Shown here: piece after piece, positions 17,499 to 26,691 of the stretch
How positions within the stretch are numbered: position 1 is the first letter of the stretch
Layout: the number at the start of each line of letters is the position of its first letter
Assembly (NCBI GenBank): GCA_019636795.1
Contig: JAHBWW010000005.1
Coordinates: 248,001 to 312,000, forward strand
DNA: 64,000 nucleotides
Reading direction: 5' to 3'
DNA from: Phycisphaeraceae bacterium
GTDB taxonomy: Bacteria; Planctomycetota; Phycisphaerae; Phycisphaerales; UBA1924
Notes under the pieces: model-generated
The model's database searches: none
What the model was told of the DNA's origin: nothing
The model's input: the letters and a program-made list of their open reading frames with translations, nothing else
Position numbers and translations under genes: made by a program

Positions 17499-17615
17499 CT
17501 AGTTGAGCGGGTTCTCTCGGCTCAGTGTGAGCAGAACCTGGTAGAGGTTTTCATGCCGGTGATTGAATCGAAACTCGCACTCCTTGAGATGGAACAGGAT
17601 GGTGTCCGGGTGCAT
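17499..17615 (-). pseudogene. IS1595/ISXO2-type transposase remnant (C-terminal end only)
   Basis: The last 38 codons read HPDTILFHLKECEFRFNHRH, then ENLYQVLLTLSRENPLN and a stop. This matches the C-terminal end of ISXO2-like (IS1595 family) transposases, where a K-E-x-E-x-R-x-N pattern is typical. Nothing recognisable of the DDE core lies upstream, and no inverted repeats were seen. It is therefore a scrap of an old insertion next to low-GC orphan genes. Confidence 0.65.
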
Positions 17616-17720
17616 CCTCCTTGAGGACGGCTCATGTTCTGATCTTTCATACGTTTCTTGTTGCCCGGGGTATGTTCCGCGAGTCGGGTTTTATCACTCC
17701 AGATTCGCCGAGCTCGCCGC

Positions 17721-19244
17721 TCAGATCTTCCGATCCAGCAGACGATAACTGATCGCCTCGCTCACGTGCGACACCCCGATGGCCTCCGCTCCATCGAGGT
17801 CCGCGATCGTGCGCGAGAGGCGGCGGATCTTGTCGTACGCGCGGGCAGAGAGTTTCAGTTCCGTCAGCGCCGCCCCGAGCAGCGATTCGGCCCGCTCTTC
17901 GAGCGGTGCGAAGCGATCGAGCTGGCGGCCCGAGAGGCGCGCGTTGGGCGTCAGCGCCCCCTGCCGCGCGTGCTGGAGCGCCCGAGCACGCTCGACCAGT
18001 TCGCGCATCTGTGCCGTGCTCGTGCCGATCGGGGCGCTGCGCAGTTCCTTGAACGGCACCGCCGGCGCCTCGACATGAATATCAATGCGATCAAGCAACG
18101 GCCCGCTCAAGCGCGACAGGTAACGGTCCATGTCGCGCTGGCCCGCCGCGCCGGGCGCGATGTCCCCCTTGGGCGTCGGGTTCATCGCCGCGACGAGCAT
18201 GAAACTGGCCGGGAAGCGGATCGTGCCGCTTGCGCGCGCAATCGTGACAACATGATCCTCGAGCGGCTGGCGCAGCGTCTCGAGCACCGGCCGCGGAAAC
18301 TCGGGCAGTTCATCGAGAAACAGCACGCCGCGGTGGGCCAGCGAAATCTCCCCGGCCTTGGGCGTCGCCCCGCCCCCGACGATCGCGGGCGACGATGCCG
18401 TGTGGTGCGGCGTGCGCACCGGGCGCGCCGTCACCAGCCCCTGACCCAGCGGCAGCAGCCCCGCCGCCGAATAGATCCGCGTGATTTCGAGGGCTTCCTC
18501 GGCCGAAAGCGGCGGCAGCACGCCCGGCAGCGCCTTGGCCATCATCGTCTTGCCCGTGCCCGCCGGCCCGAGCATCACCAGGTTGTGCCCGCCCGCCGCC
18601 GCGACGACAATCGCACGCTTGACCGATTCCTGCCCGCGCACATCGGCAAAGTCGATCTCCGGCTCGGCTCGCCGCAAAAGATCCTCGACATCGGGCGCGG
18701 GGAACGGCTCGAGATCAAGTTCACCCGCCAGCAGGCCCACCAGTTCCGCGATCGTGCGCACGCCAAAGACCGGCACGCTCGCCACCACCGCCGCCTCGGC
18801 CGCGTTCTCGGCGGGCACGACGATCGCGCTCATCTTCTGCTGCCGCGCCAGCAGCGCCATCGCGATCGCCCCGCGCACCGGCCGCACCCGCCCATCAAGC
18901 GCCAGTTCGCCCGCAAACATCGTCCGCTTCGGATCCATCGCCCCCGGCGCCGGACGCACCACCCCCTGGGCCAGCAGCAGCCCGACGGCGATGGGCAGGT
19001 CGTACATCGGCCCTTCCTTGCGCACATCGGCCGGGGCAAGATTGATCAGCAATCGCCCGACCGGAAACAGATAGCCCGTGTTGCCCAGAGCCGAACGCAC
19101 GCGCTCGAGCGATTCCTTCACCGCGATATCAGGCAGGCCCACCAGCGTCTGGCGATCGATCCCGTTCTGGTCGAAGTCGATCTCGACCTCGCAGGGCGAG
19201 GCGTCGATGCCGGTCAGCAGGAAACTCTGGACGCGAGCGATCAT
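17721..19244 (-). CDS. yifB: YifB/ComM-family Mg-chelatase-like AAA+ ATPase
   Basis: Helicase-type ATPase of the ComM family, which acts in branch migration during natural transformation. Visible: the N-terminal domain with LVGLPDIAVKESLERVRSAL, Walker A GPAGTGKTMMA, Walker B VLFLDELPEF, and sensor/arginine region RLSGPLLDRIDIHVE. The start ATG at 19242-19244 (MIARVQSFLLTGID) fits the family; the open frame extends further to 19346. About 507 residues, normal length. Oddity: the Cys-rich NPCPCG segment typical of the family reads NPTPKGD here, with no Cys. Divergent from the dehydrogenase gene. Confidence 0.95.
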   Translation of the reverse strand: MIARVQSFLLTGIDASPCEVEIDFDQNGIDRQTLVGLPDIAVKESLERVRSALGNTGYLFPVGRLLINLAPADVRKEGPMYDLPIAVGLLLAQGVVRPAPGAMDPKRTMFAGELALDGRVRPVRGAIAMALLARQQKMSAIVVPAENAAEAAVVASVPVFGVRTIAELVGLLAGELDLEPFPAPDVEDLLRRAEPEIDFADVRGQESVKRAIVVAAAGGHNLVMLGPAGTGKTMMAKALPGVLPPLSAEEALEITRIYSAAGLLPLGQGLVTARPVRTPHHTASSPAIVGGGATPKAGEISLAHRGVLFLDELPEFPRPVLETLRQPLEDHVVTIARASGTIRFPASFMLVAAMNPTPKGDIAPGAAGQRDMDRYLSRLSGPLLDRIDIHVEAPAVPFKELRSAPIGTSTAQMRELVERARALQHARQGALTPNARLSGRQLDRFAPLEERAESLLGAALTELKLSARAYDKIRRLSRTIADLDGAEAIGVSHVSEAISYRLLDRKI

Positions 19245-19359
19245 GCGGCACAAGCATACCGAACGCGAAGCGATCATGTCGAGCGAATTCTCATTTCGCC
19301 GTTGATTGATTTCGGGCGGGGGGACCGATGTTGAGGGTGAGACCACCCCGGAGAAAACC

Positions 19360-21009
19360 GTGCAAGTTCATGGCCGTTCGATCATTGCAGGCCGCGTCGC
19401 TCAGGCCGACGCCGCGTCCGTGCTGTTCCGCGCGATCGATCCTTCCACAGGCCGCGAACGACCGACCGAGTTCGCAGCCGCCTCGCCCGCCGACGTGAAT
19501 CAGGCTTGCATTGAAGCCTGGAACGCCTTTCATGCGATGCAGACCACGCCCGCCGCAGCCCGCGCCGACCTGCTCGACGACATCGCCGGTCGGCTGGCGA
19601 CGCTCGGGGGAACGCTGACCGACACCGTCTCGGCCGAGACCGGGCTGAGTTCGACGCGCGTCATCTCCGAACGCGAGCGCATGGCCGGAGTGTTTCGCAT
19701 GTTCGCCGAGGTGGTGCGTGAAGGCTCGTGGAGCCGCGCTTGCATCGAGCCCGGCGACGCCGCCCGTCGGCCAAACCCCAAGCCCGATCTTCGCCGCATG
19801 CTCCGCCCGCTCGGGCCCGCAGCGGTGTTTGGGGCGAGCAACTTTCCACTGGCCTACGGCGCAGCGGGCGGCGATACCGCCTCGGCTCTGGCGGCCGGCT
19901 GCCCGGTCGTCGTCAAGAGCCACCCGCTGCACCCGGCCACTGGCGAACTGCTCGCCTCGGTGCTGGCCGACTGCGTGCGTGAGCACTCTTTCCCGCCCGG
20001 GACCTTCAGTTTTCTCCAGGCCGGCGGAGCCCGCGAGCGGACGGTGGGCGAGGAACTCATCGACCACCCCTGCATCCGGGCCGCCGGATTCACCGGCTCG
20101 CACGTCGGTGGTATGGCGCTGACCAACCGAGCCCGCGCCCGCCCCGATCCGATCCCTGTCTTTGCCGAGATGGGCTCGATCAACCCTGTCGTTCTCTTCA
20201 AGCACGCACTCGAGACGCAGGGGCCCGCCATCGCCACCCGCATCGCCCAGTCCGTCATCAACGCCTGCGGCCAGATGTGCACCTGCCCGGGGCTGCTGCT
20301 GGCCCTGCGCGACAAGCACACCGACGCCTTCACACGCGAACTGTCCGCAGCCTTCAACGCGGCTGAGCCGGGAATCATGCTTGGCACGCGCCTGCGCGAT
20401 GCCTTTGTCCTGGGGATCGAAGAACTGCTGCGGATCGAAGGCGTTGACGCCATCGCCGGCGCTGTCCCGAGCATGGCGTCAAGCCAGATCGCCGCGACCG
20501 CGACCGGAGTCCTGCTGCGCACACGCGCAACGGTCTTCCTGCGCGAGCCGATCCTGCGCAACGAAGTCTTCGGCCCCAGCACGGTGCTGGTCGTCTGTGA
20601 GCACGAAGAAGAACTCTTCGCCTGCCTCAGTGCCATCTCGGGGAGCCTGACCGGCACGATCTTCGCGGGTCCGTACGACGCTGCGTTCGCAACGCGGGCC
20701 GTGCCGATGCTCGAACAGCGCGTCGGGCGGATCGTGTTCAACAGCGTGCCGACGGGCGTCGAAGTCAACGCTGCGATGATCCATGGCGGTCCCTACCCGG
20801 CCTCCTCAGCGCCGCATTCGACCGCCCAGGGGATCATGGCCATGGAGCGCTGGTGCCGCCCGGTGTGCTACCAGAACGCGCCCGATGCGATCCTGCCGCC
20901 CGAACTGCGCGACGCCAACCCGCTGGGCGTCGAGCGCATCATCGGCTCTGTGCGCACAAAGGAAGCCATCCGGCGCGGGCAACGCGCTTCTGTCCCGACA
21001 CCCGGATAA
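19360..21009 (+). CDS. Aldehyde dehydrogenase, NADP+-type (ketoglutarate semialdehyde dehydrogenase-like)
   Basis: Oxidises an aldehyde, by family probably alpha-ketoglutaric semialdehyde in sugar-acid breakdown. Seen: Rossmann-fold region FGASNFPLAYGAAGGDTASA, VVKSHPLHP, Glu of PVFAEMGSINPV, and catalytic Cys in NACGQMCTCPG. The GTG at 19360 follows GGAG by six bases and gives 549 residues, better than the open-frame TTG at 19306. The C-terminus (NPLGVERIIGSVRTK) is diverged from the classical enzymes. The exact substrate is inferred only. Confidence 0.92.
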   Translation: MQVHGRSIIAGRVAQADAASVLFRAIDPSTGRERPTEFAAASPADVNQACIEAWNAFHAMQTTPAAARADLLDDIAGRLATLGGTLTDTVSAETGLSSTRVISERERMAGVFRMFAEVVREGSWSRACIEPGDAARRPNPKPDLRRMLRPLGPAAVFGASNFPLAYGAAGGDTASALAAGCPVVVKSHPLHPATGELLASVLADCVREHSFPPGTFSFLQAGGARERTVGEELIDHPCIRAAGFTGSHVGGMALTNRARARPDPIPVFAEMGSINPVVLFKHALETQGPAIATRIAQSVINACGQMCTCPGLLLALRDKHTDAFTRELSAAFNAAEPGIMLGTRLRDAFVLGIEELLRIEGVDAIAGAVPSMASSQIAATATGVLLRTRATVFLREPILRNEVFGPSTVLVVCEHEEELFACLSAISGSLTGTIFAGPYDAAFATRAVPMLEQRVGRIVFNSVPTGVEVNAAMIHGGPYPASSAPHSTAQGIMAMERWCRPVCYQNAPDAILPPELRDANPLGVERIIGSVRTKEAIRRGQRASVPTPG

Positions 21010-21095
21010 TGTCTATCGCGACAGGAGATCCACGGATGGAGCGTTCCTGTCCCAACGAACAGGCCACGTGCAAGGCTTGAGCGCGACGCGACACG

Positions 21096-23768
21096 ATGAG
21101 CAAGAAGCCTCGATCAAAACCCGAAGTGCCGATGTCCGGGAGGATCTGGAAAGTCCCCGTCTGGCTCGCAGTGGCCGCCGTCTTCGGCTTCGTCGTGGTC
21201 AGTCTCGTCAGTTACAACGGCGCCGACGCCCCCGGGCACGTCACCTGGCCGCAAAATGACACGCCGGCAAACTGGGGAGGCCCGGTTGGTGCTGCCACCG
21301 CGTACACGCTCCTGCGACTTCTCGGCTGGGCGGTTCTTATCCCGATTGTGTTTGCTGCCGCCGCACTGGTTCAGACAGGGTGGAAGCGCCGGCTTGACCA
21401 TCCGCTCCTTCGGTTCTTTGGCGTGGTCCTGGTCTCGGCGGGGATCGCAGGCCTGTTTGCCGTGCTTCGGCCGCAGGGGGGCCTGTTGCCGGGTCTGCCC
21501 GGCGGAACCCTCGGGCTCCTGATCGCCGAGACGCTCATGATCCCCCGATTTGGAAGCGTCGGGTCCGTGCTCTGGCTGGGGTTGGTGGGTCTGATCGGCA
21601 TGGTCGTCGCGGCCGATCGACTCATGTTCGCCCTGCCCAGACTGATCTGGCGCGGGCTCGTTCCCGCTGCCGCGACGACGCGCACCGTCGCCGCTGCCGC
21701 GACCGAAGCCACACGCGAAGGTTCGAGAGGTGTCTTCGCGCGATTCATCGCCCGCCTCAAGCGCCGCCGCACCAAGGTCGAAGAAGTCAGGCTCAACGAC
21801 ATCGACGACCCGATCGAGGTCGCTGTCACACCTCGCTCCAAGCGCCGCGTCACCGTCGTGCCCGTGCCCAGGCGCATCGAGGCGGAACCCCTCGACGAGA
21901 TGGAGGATGATGACGACGAGGCTGTCGCCCAGAATGATGATGACGCCGAGGACGACGATCTGCCCGGTGCACCCCAGGTCTTTGACCGCGAGAAACTCAA
22001 GGAAAAGATCGCAGCCCTCAATGTGCGTTTCTCCGGCTCAGAGAAGTCGAGCGCGACCGACGAAGATCTCGAAGACATCCAGAACGCCATCGAACTCGAA
22101 GGCTACCGATTCCCAGGTCTGGACCTGCTCGAAGAGCCTGAAGAAGGCTTCAACGACACACTCGAATCGCTCGTGCGCGAACAGGCCGAATCGCTCGAAT
22201 CCGCACTTCAGCAGTACCGCATCAACGGCGAGGTTGTCGATATCGAGTCCGGCCCGGTCATCACGCTCTTTCACGTCCGCCTCGCACCCGGCACCAAGGT
22301 CGCGCAGCTCAACACCATCTCCAGCGATCTGGCCCGCTCGCTCCGCGCGGTCAACATTCGCATCGTCTCGAACATCGAGGGACGCGACACCGTCGGCATC
22401 GAAGTCCCGAATCCCAACAAGGAAAAGGTCCGCCTCAAGGAACTCATGAGCAATCGCGATCTGTTCGCGAGCATGAAACTCCCGATGTTCCTCGGCAAGG
22501 ACGCAGCGGGCGACCCGCTCATCACCGACCTGACCAAGATGCCCCACATGCTCATTGCCGGGACCACCGGCTCGGGTAAGAGCGTGTGCATGAACACGAT
22601 CATCATGAGTTTCCTCTATACGAAGAAACCCAACGAACTCAAACTCGTGCTGGTCGATCCGAAGATGGTCGAGATGAGTCAGTTCCGCGATATTCCGCAC
22701 CTGATGTGCCCAGTTGTGACCGAGATGCACAAGGCCGCTGCCATTCTCGAATGGGCATGCCAGAAAATGGACGAACGCTACGAACTGCTCGCCGAAGCCG
22801 GCTGCCGCGATATCACGGCGTACAACAACCTCGAATGGGAGGAACTCAAGGAACGCTTCAACCCTCGCTCCGAGCAGGAAGAAGCCAAAATCCCACGCAA
22901 ACTTCCGTACATGGTCTTCATCATCGACGAACTGGCCGACCTCATGATGACCAACAAGGAAGTCGAGAGTTCGATCATTCGCATCGCCCAGAAGGCTCGC
23001 GCTGTCGGCATCCATCTGATCCTCGCCACGCAGCGACCACAGGCCAATGTTGTCACTGGCCTTATCAAGTCCAACATGCCCTGTCGCATCACGTTCAAGG
23101 TCGCCAGCAACCTCGACAGCCGCGTCGTGCTCGACCAGCGCGGCGGCGAACTGCTGCTTGGCCAGGGCGACATGCTCTACCTCAGCCCGCAGAGCCACAA
23201 AGTCATGCGCGCGCAGGGCACCCTCGTTGATGACCTCGAAATCCGTCGGGTCGTCAAGTTCATGAAGTCCATCGCAGCCCCCAGCTTTGAACGACAACTT
23301 GTGCAGCTGCGCTCCGCAGCCGAGGGGTCCGACGAGGATCGCATCCTCCAGAGCCAGAACAACTCCTCTGCCTCACTGGCCGCCGCTCAGGAAGACCCGA
23401 TGTTCGACCGGGCGGTCGAGATCGTCCTCGAAACCAAGCGCGGAAGCGTCAGTCTGCTCCAGCGACGCCTCGCCATCGGGTACACGCGGGCCAGCCGTCT
23501 CATCGACCTCATGGGCATCGCCGGGATCATCGGCGACCACAAGGGTTCCGTCGCCCGCGAAGTGATGATCACGCCTGAAGAATGGGTCGAGATCAAGCGC
23601 ATGGCGGGCGAACTGGCCGCAGTCCAGGGCGGGCAACTCTTCCCGACTCAAGACAGCGCGGAGCACCCGGACGGGGGCGACGAACACCCGGAATCGGGGG
23701 ATATCGACGACGAAGATGACGACTTCGCCCGAACTTCCCGTCAGGATTCTGCGTCTGACGAGGGTTGA
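21096..23768 (+). CDS. ftsK: FtsK/SpoIIIE DNA translocase
   Basis: Septum-located motor that moves chromosome ends apart at division. Four transmembrane segments occupy about residues 18-190. An acidic linker (DEMEDDDDEAVAQNDDDAED) follows, then the alpha domain, Walker A GTTGSGKSV (about 488-496), Walker B VFIIDELADLMM, the conserved ILATQRPQANVVTGLIKSN, and a gamma DNA-recognition domain near residues 770-830 (RGSVSLLQRRLAIGYTRASR). The C-terminal tail is acidic. 890 residues. No Shine-Dalgarno is seen at the ATG. Confidence 0.98.
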   Translation: MSKKPRSKPEVPMSGRIWKVPVWLAVAAVFGFVVVSLVSYNGADAPGHVTWPQNDTPANWGGPVGAATAYTLLRLLGWAVLIPIVFAAAALVQTGWKRRLDHPLLRFFGVVLVSAGIAGLFAVLRPQGGLLPGLPGGTLGLLIAETLMIPRFGSVGSVLWLGLVGLIGMVVAADRLMFALPRLIWRGLVPAAATTRTVAAAATEATREGSRGVFARFIARLKRRRTKVEEVRLNDIDDPIEVAVTPRSKRRVTVVPVPRRIEAEPLDEMEDDDDEAVAQNDDDAEDDDLPGAPQVFDREKLKEKIAALNVRFSGSEKSSATDEDLEDIQNAIELEGYRFPGLDLLEEPEEGFNDTLESLVREQAESLESALQQYRINGEVVDIESGPVITLFHVRLAPGTKVAQLNTISSDLARSLRAVNIRIVSNIEGRDTVGIEVPNPNKEKVRLKELMSNRDLFASMKLPMFLGKDAAGDPLITDLTKMPHMLIAGTTGSGKSVCMNTIIMSFLYTKKPNELKLVLVDPKMVEMSQFRDIPHLMCPVVTEMHKAAAILEWACQKMDERYELLAEAGCRDITAYNNLEWEELKERFNPRSEQEEAKIPRKLPYMVFIIDELADLMMTNKEVESSIIRIAQKARAVGIHLILATQRPQANVVTGLIKSNMPCRITFKVASNLDSRVVLDQRGGELLLGQGDMLYLSPQSHKVMRAQGTLVDDLEIRRVVKFMKSIAAPSFERQLVQLRSAAEGSDEDRILQSQNNSSASLAAAQEDPMFDRAVEIVLETKRGSVSLLQRRLAIGYTRASRLIDLMGIAGIIGDHKGSVAREVMITPEEWVEIKRMAGELAAVQGGQLFPTQDSAEHPDGGDEHPESGDIDDEDDDFARTSRQDSASDEG

Positions 23769-23916
23769 TATCGTCCTACAGTGAGACCGCCCCAGACGGG
23801 ATCCAAGCCCAGAGGCTTGAAATTCGCAATGGGTTGGGGTGAAAATCCGAATGTACAGGGATACCCGTCCCGATGGCGGCGGGGCGATGGTTCTTCAAGG
23901 TATGGAAAGGAAGCAC

Positions 23917-25659
23917 ATGCGCGTTTGTCAGCAACTCATGATGATGGTTTGTAGTGGTTCGGCGTGCGTCTCGTTGGTCTTCGCAGCCCCGCCACCCGCC
24001 CTTGATCGCGTCCCCGCCGACGCCCCGGTCACGATCGTGATCTCGAACCTCCAGGAGTTTCTGAACGAAACCAAGTCGTTTGGGCGCAGTATCCTCCCCC
24101 CCGATCAGGTGCTTCAGATGAACATGGGTCTGGCCTTGGCACAGACCTTCCTTGACATGCCCGGCATGAACGCCAATGGCTCGGCGGTTGCGGTGATTCA
24201 TACAAACGATCAGGACGCGTTCTTTGGTCCGCCCGTTGTCGTTGTCCTTCCGGTGACGGATTTCAAGCAGGTCCGCGAAGCGCTCGGCGCGACCGGCACC
24301 GGCACGGTCCTCGAAGCCGACATCAACAACAACCCGGTCTACATGCGTGACCTTGGGGGCGGATTTATGGCGGTTGGTCCGTTTGCCGAACTGGTCCAGG
24401 AGTTCAGCGGCACGGCCGGCAATCTTGGGACACACACCTCAATGCTCGGCCGCAACGGAGAGCGGGTCCTTGCCGACAGCGACTTCACAGTCATTGTCAA
24501 TCTCGAGCAGATGGCACCCCAGATTCGCGAAGGCGCAGAGCAGATGCGCCAGCAGATGGACATGATCATGATGATGGCTGGTGATCAGGCAGCCCAGATG
24601 CGCCCGATGCTCGACATGATGAATGGCGCCATGACGGCCCTGGCCAATGACGGCAAGTCGATTGCATTTGGTGCTCAGATGGATACGTCAGGCCTCACAT
24701 TCCACACCGGCCTGAACTTCAAGGAAGGAAGCGGTGCAGCGACGTTCTTCTCGAACTCAGGCAGCACCGGATCCATGCTCGACAAGGTTCCGGGAACCAA
24801 CTTCCTCTTCGCCTATGCCCTCGACGCAGGCAACGCGAGCCTTCAGAAGATGTTTGCCGATGTGGCCAAGATCTCGCAGACAATGCCCGGCATGGGCGGG
24901 ATGGACATTGCTTCGATGATTGCCAACAGCAAAGGCATGGCTGGGGCGGTAGGTACCGTCCCGATGATGGGGGCGGGCCTGTTCAGCAACACCATCACGC
25001 TCACGCAGTCCAACGATGCGAAGTCTGTCCTTGCCAACATGAAGAAGCTGATGACCGACATGGACGGACAGTCCATCGAAGGCATGAAGTACGCGATTAC
25101 GTGGGAAGACAAGGCTTCGAGCGTCGCAGGCGTCGATATCTCACGCTACGGTGTAGCGATGCAGCCCGACGGCACCGGCGGCGACGCCTTCGGGCCCGCA
25201 GCCATGGTGTTGCCCGTGCTCTTTGGACCGTCGGGTGGGCCCAATGGTTTCATGGCGATCGTCGATGGCACGATCATCCAGACGATGAGCCAGAACACGC
25301 CTCTGATGGAGAAAGCCATTGAATCAGCACGCAAAGGTGGGGGAATCGGTTCCAACGCCGCACTTCGCGCGGTCACCGCGAAACTCCCAGAGAATCGCGT
25401 GTTCGAGGTGTACATCGGCATTGACCAGATCATGAACACCGCAGGTCCGATGGCCGCAACCTTCGGGGTGCTGCCCGCGTTTGAGCCGATGCCGGCTATG
25501 GCTCCGATCGGATTGGGAATGAGCTTGGGCAACAATGGCATGCAGACGAGCATTCACATGCCGCTCGATGTCATCAAGGGCGTGATGAAGATCGCCAATG
25601 ACATGCAGAACGCCGGCTTCGACGACGAGCCCGCTGCCGGCGGCCGCCCGAGGTTCTAG
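23917..25659 (+). CDS. Exported Met-rich protein of unknown function (580 aa)
   Basis: The signal peptide (MRVCQQLMMMVCSGSACVSL, cleavage near VFA|APP) is followed by a long soluble domain starting ALDRVPADAPVTIVISNLQEF, a pattern seen in planctomycete exported proteins of unassigned function. The middle is very Met-rich (EQMRQQMDMIMMMAGDQAAQ; PMLDMMNGAM). ATG 23917 follows AAAGGAAG (23906-23913); upstream ATGs in frame at 23902 and 23839 are less likely. A strong terminator follows. Met clusters can bind copper(I) or haem, but this is only a suggestion. Confidence 0.85.
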   Translation: MRVCQQLMMMVCSGSACVSLVFAAPPPALDRVPADAPVTIVISNLQEFLNETKSFGRSILPPDQVLQMNMGLALAQTFLDMPGMNANGSAVAVIHTNDQDAFFGPPVVVVLPVTDFKQVREALGATGTGTVLEADINNNPVYMRDLGGGFMAVGPFAELVQEFSGTAGNLGTHTSMLGRNGERVLADSDFTVIVNLEQMAPQIREGAEQMRQQMDMIMMMAGDQAAQMRPMLDMMNGAMTALANDGKSIAFGAQMDTSGLTFHTGLNFKEGSGAATFFSNSGSTGSMLDKVPGTNFLFAYALDAGNASLQKMFADVAKISQTMPGMGGMDIASMIANSKGMAGAVGTVPMMGAGLFSNTITLTQSNDAKSVLANMKKLMTDMDGQSIEGMKYAITWEDKASSVAGVDISRYGVAMQPDGTGGDAFGPAAMVLPVLFGPSGGPNGFMAIVDGTIIQTMSQNTPLMEKAIESARKGGGIGSNAALRAVTAKLPENRVFEVYIGIDQIMNTAGPMAATFGVLPAFEPMPAMAPIGLGMSLGNNGMQTSIHMPLDVIKGVMKIANDMQNAGFDDEPAAGGRPRF

Positions 25660-25693
25660 AAGCCGCGCCCGAGCGCTGGATCGAATTACACAC

Positions 25694-25727
25694 AGTCGTC
25701 GCGCGAGAACTCGCACGACGACTTTTT
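25694..25727 (+). terminator. Rho-independent terminator overlapping the folP start region
   Basis: AGTCGTCGCGCGAG and CTCGCACGACGACT pair over about 14 bp with one mismatch, followed by a TTTTT run. The run ends two bases before the folP ATG at 25729, so termination of the upstream gene and initiation of folP share the same bases. Confidence 0.9.
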
Positions 25728-25728
25728 C

Positions 25729-26631
25729 ATGACGCAGCAATGGCTCATCGGCACTTCGCGACGCCTCGCCCTCGATCGCCCGCGCATCATGGCGATCCTC
25801 AACATCACGCCTGACAGTTTTTTTGATGGTGGAAGACTGTCGAGCGTCGAAATGGCTGTGCACGCTGCACGAAAGGCGGTCGAGGACGGCGCGGATCTGC
25901 TTGATATCGGTGCCCAGAGTACGCGACCAGGCGCAGTCAGTGTGCCGGCGCAGATTCAGATCGACAGGCTCGTGCCCGTGCTCAAAGGGATTCATCGCGC
26001 AGGGGTCGAGGCTCCGATCAGCATCGACACAACCCACGCTTCGGTGCTCGAAGCAGCGCTCGCCGCGTCGCCCGATGTCGCTGTTGTCAACGATGTCTCG
26101 GCAGGGGTCGAAGACCCGTCGCTGCTCGCAATGGCTTCAGAACGTGATCTGGGTGTGATTCTCATGCACCGGCGCGTCGAGCCTGCTCTCGACTCGTATT
26201 CCGATCAGTATGCGCAGGATCCGGTTTCTGACGACATCGTGACCGAGGTTCACACGTTCCTCACCGAGCGTGTCCGTGCTGCTTGCGCAGCGGGAATAAG
26301 ACCAGGCAGTATCGTTGTTGATCCGGGGTTGGGGTTCGGAAAATCAGTGTCTCAGAACATGGAGTTGCTGCGACATTCGGCAAGGTTTGCGGATCTGGGT
26401 TCGGGTGTGTTGAGCGCGCTGAGTCGCAAGAGTTTTGTCGGCCGAATCGCGCTCGGTCGTGACAGCGAGCCGAGCGAACGGCTGATCGGGAGCATCGCAT
26501 TGAGCGTGGCACACTGGTTTTGTGGTGCCCGCATCTTTCGGGTTCACGATGTGCAGGAGCATGTTCATGCCCTCTCAGCTGCGGCGGGGTTGCCGGATTC
26601 GCCGATCGGCATCGAGCGTGATAGGATGTAA
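25729..26631 (+). CDS. folP: Dihydropteroate synthase
   Basis: Folate pathway enzyme joining pABA to the pterin pyrophosphate; target of sulfonamides. Motifs seen: ILNITPDSFFDGG (residues ~23-35), DIGAQSTRPGA, SIDTTHASV, NDVSAG, VDPGLGFGKS, ALSRKSFVGR and closing RVHDV. 300 residues, as expected. The ATG lies directly behind the T tract of the upstream terminator, with no room for a Shine-Dalgarno. An internal ATG at 25789 would cut into the fold and is less likely. trxA follows after 60 bases. Confidence 0.96.
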   Translation: MTQQWLIGTSRRLALDRPRIMAILNITPDSFFDGGRLSSVEMAVHAARKAVEDGADLLDIGAQSTRPGAVSVPAQIQIDRLVPVLKGIHRAGVEAPISIDTTHASVLEAALAASPDVAVVNDVSAGVEDPSLLAMASERDLGVILMHRRVEPALDSYSDQYAQDPVSDDIVTEVHTFLTERVRAACAAGIRPGSIVVDPGLGFGKSVSQNMELLRHSARFADLGSGVLSALSRKSFVGRIALGRDSEPSERLIGSIALSVAHWFCGARIFRVHDVQEHVHALSAAAGLPDSPIGIERDRM

Positions 26632-26691
26632 CCCGGTGCCAGGCGCCCGCGCATGCGTGCGTACGCACCCAGATGTTGTGAAGGAGTTGAC

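Noticed and set aside
17658-19334. Long + strand open frame (558 codons) opposite yifB
   Set aside because: Arg/His-rich antisense frame typical of a high-GC gene read backwards; the minus strand is a clear YifB.
22038-23297. Minus-strand open frame opposite ftsK
   Set aside because: Shadow of the FtsK motor domain; no family content.
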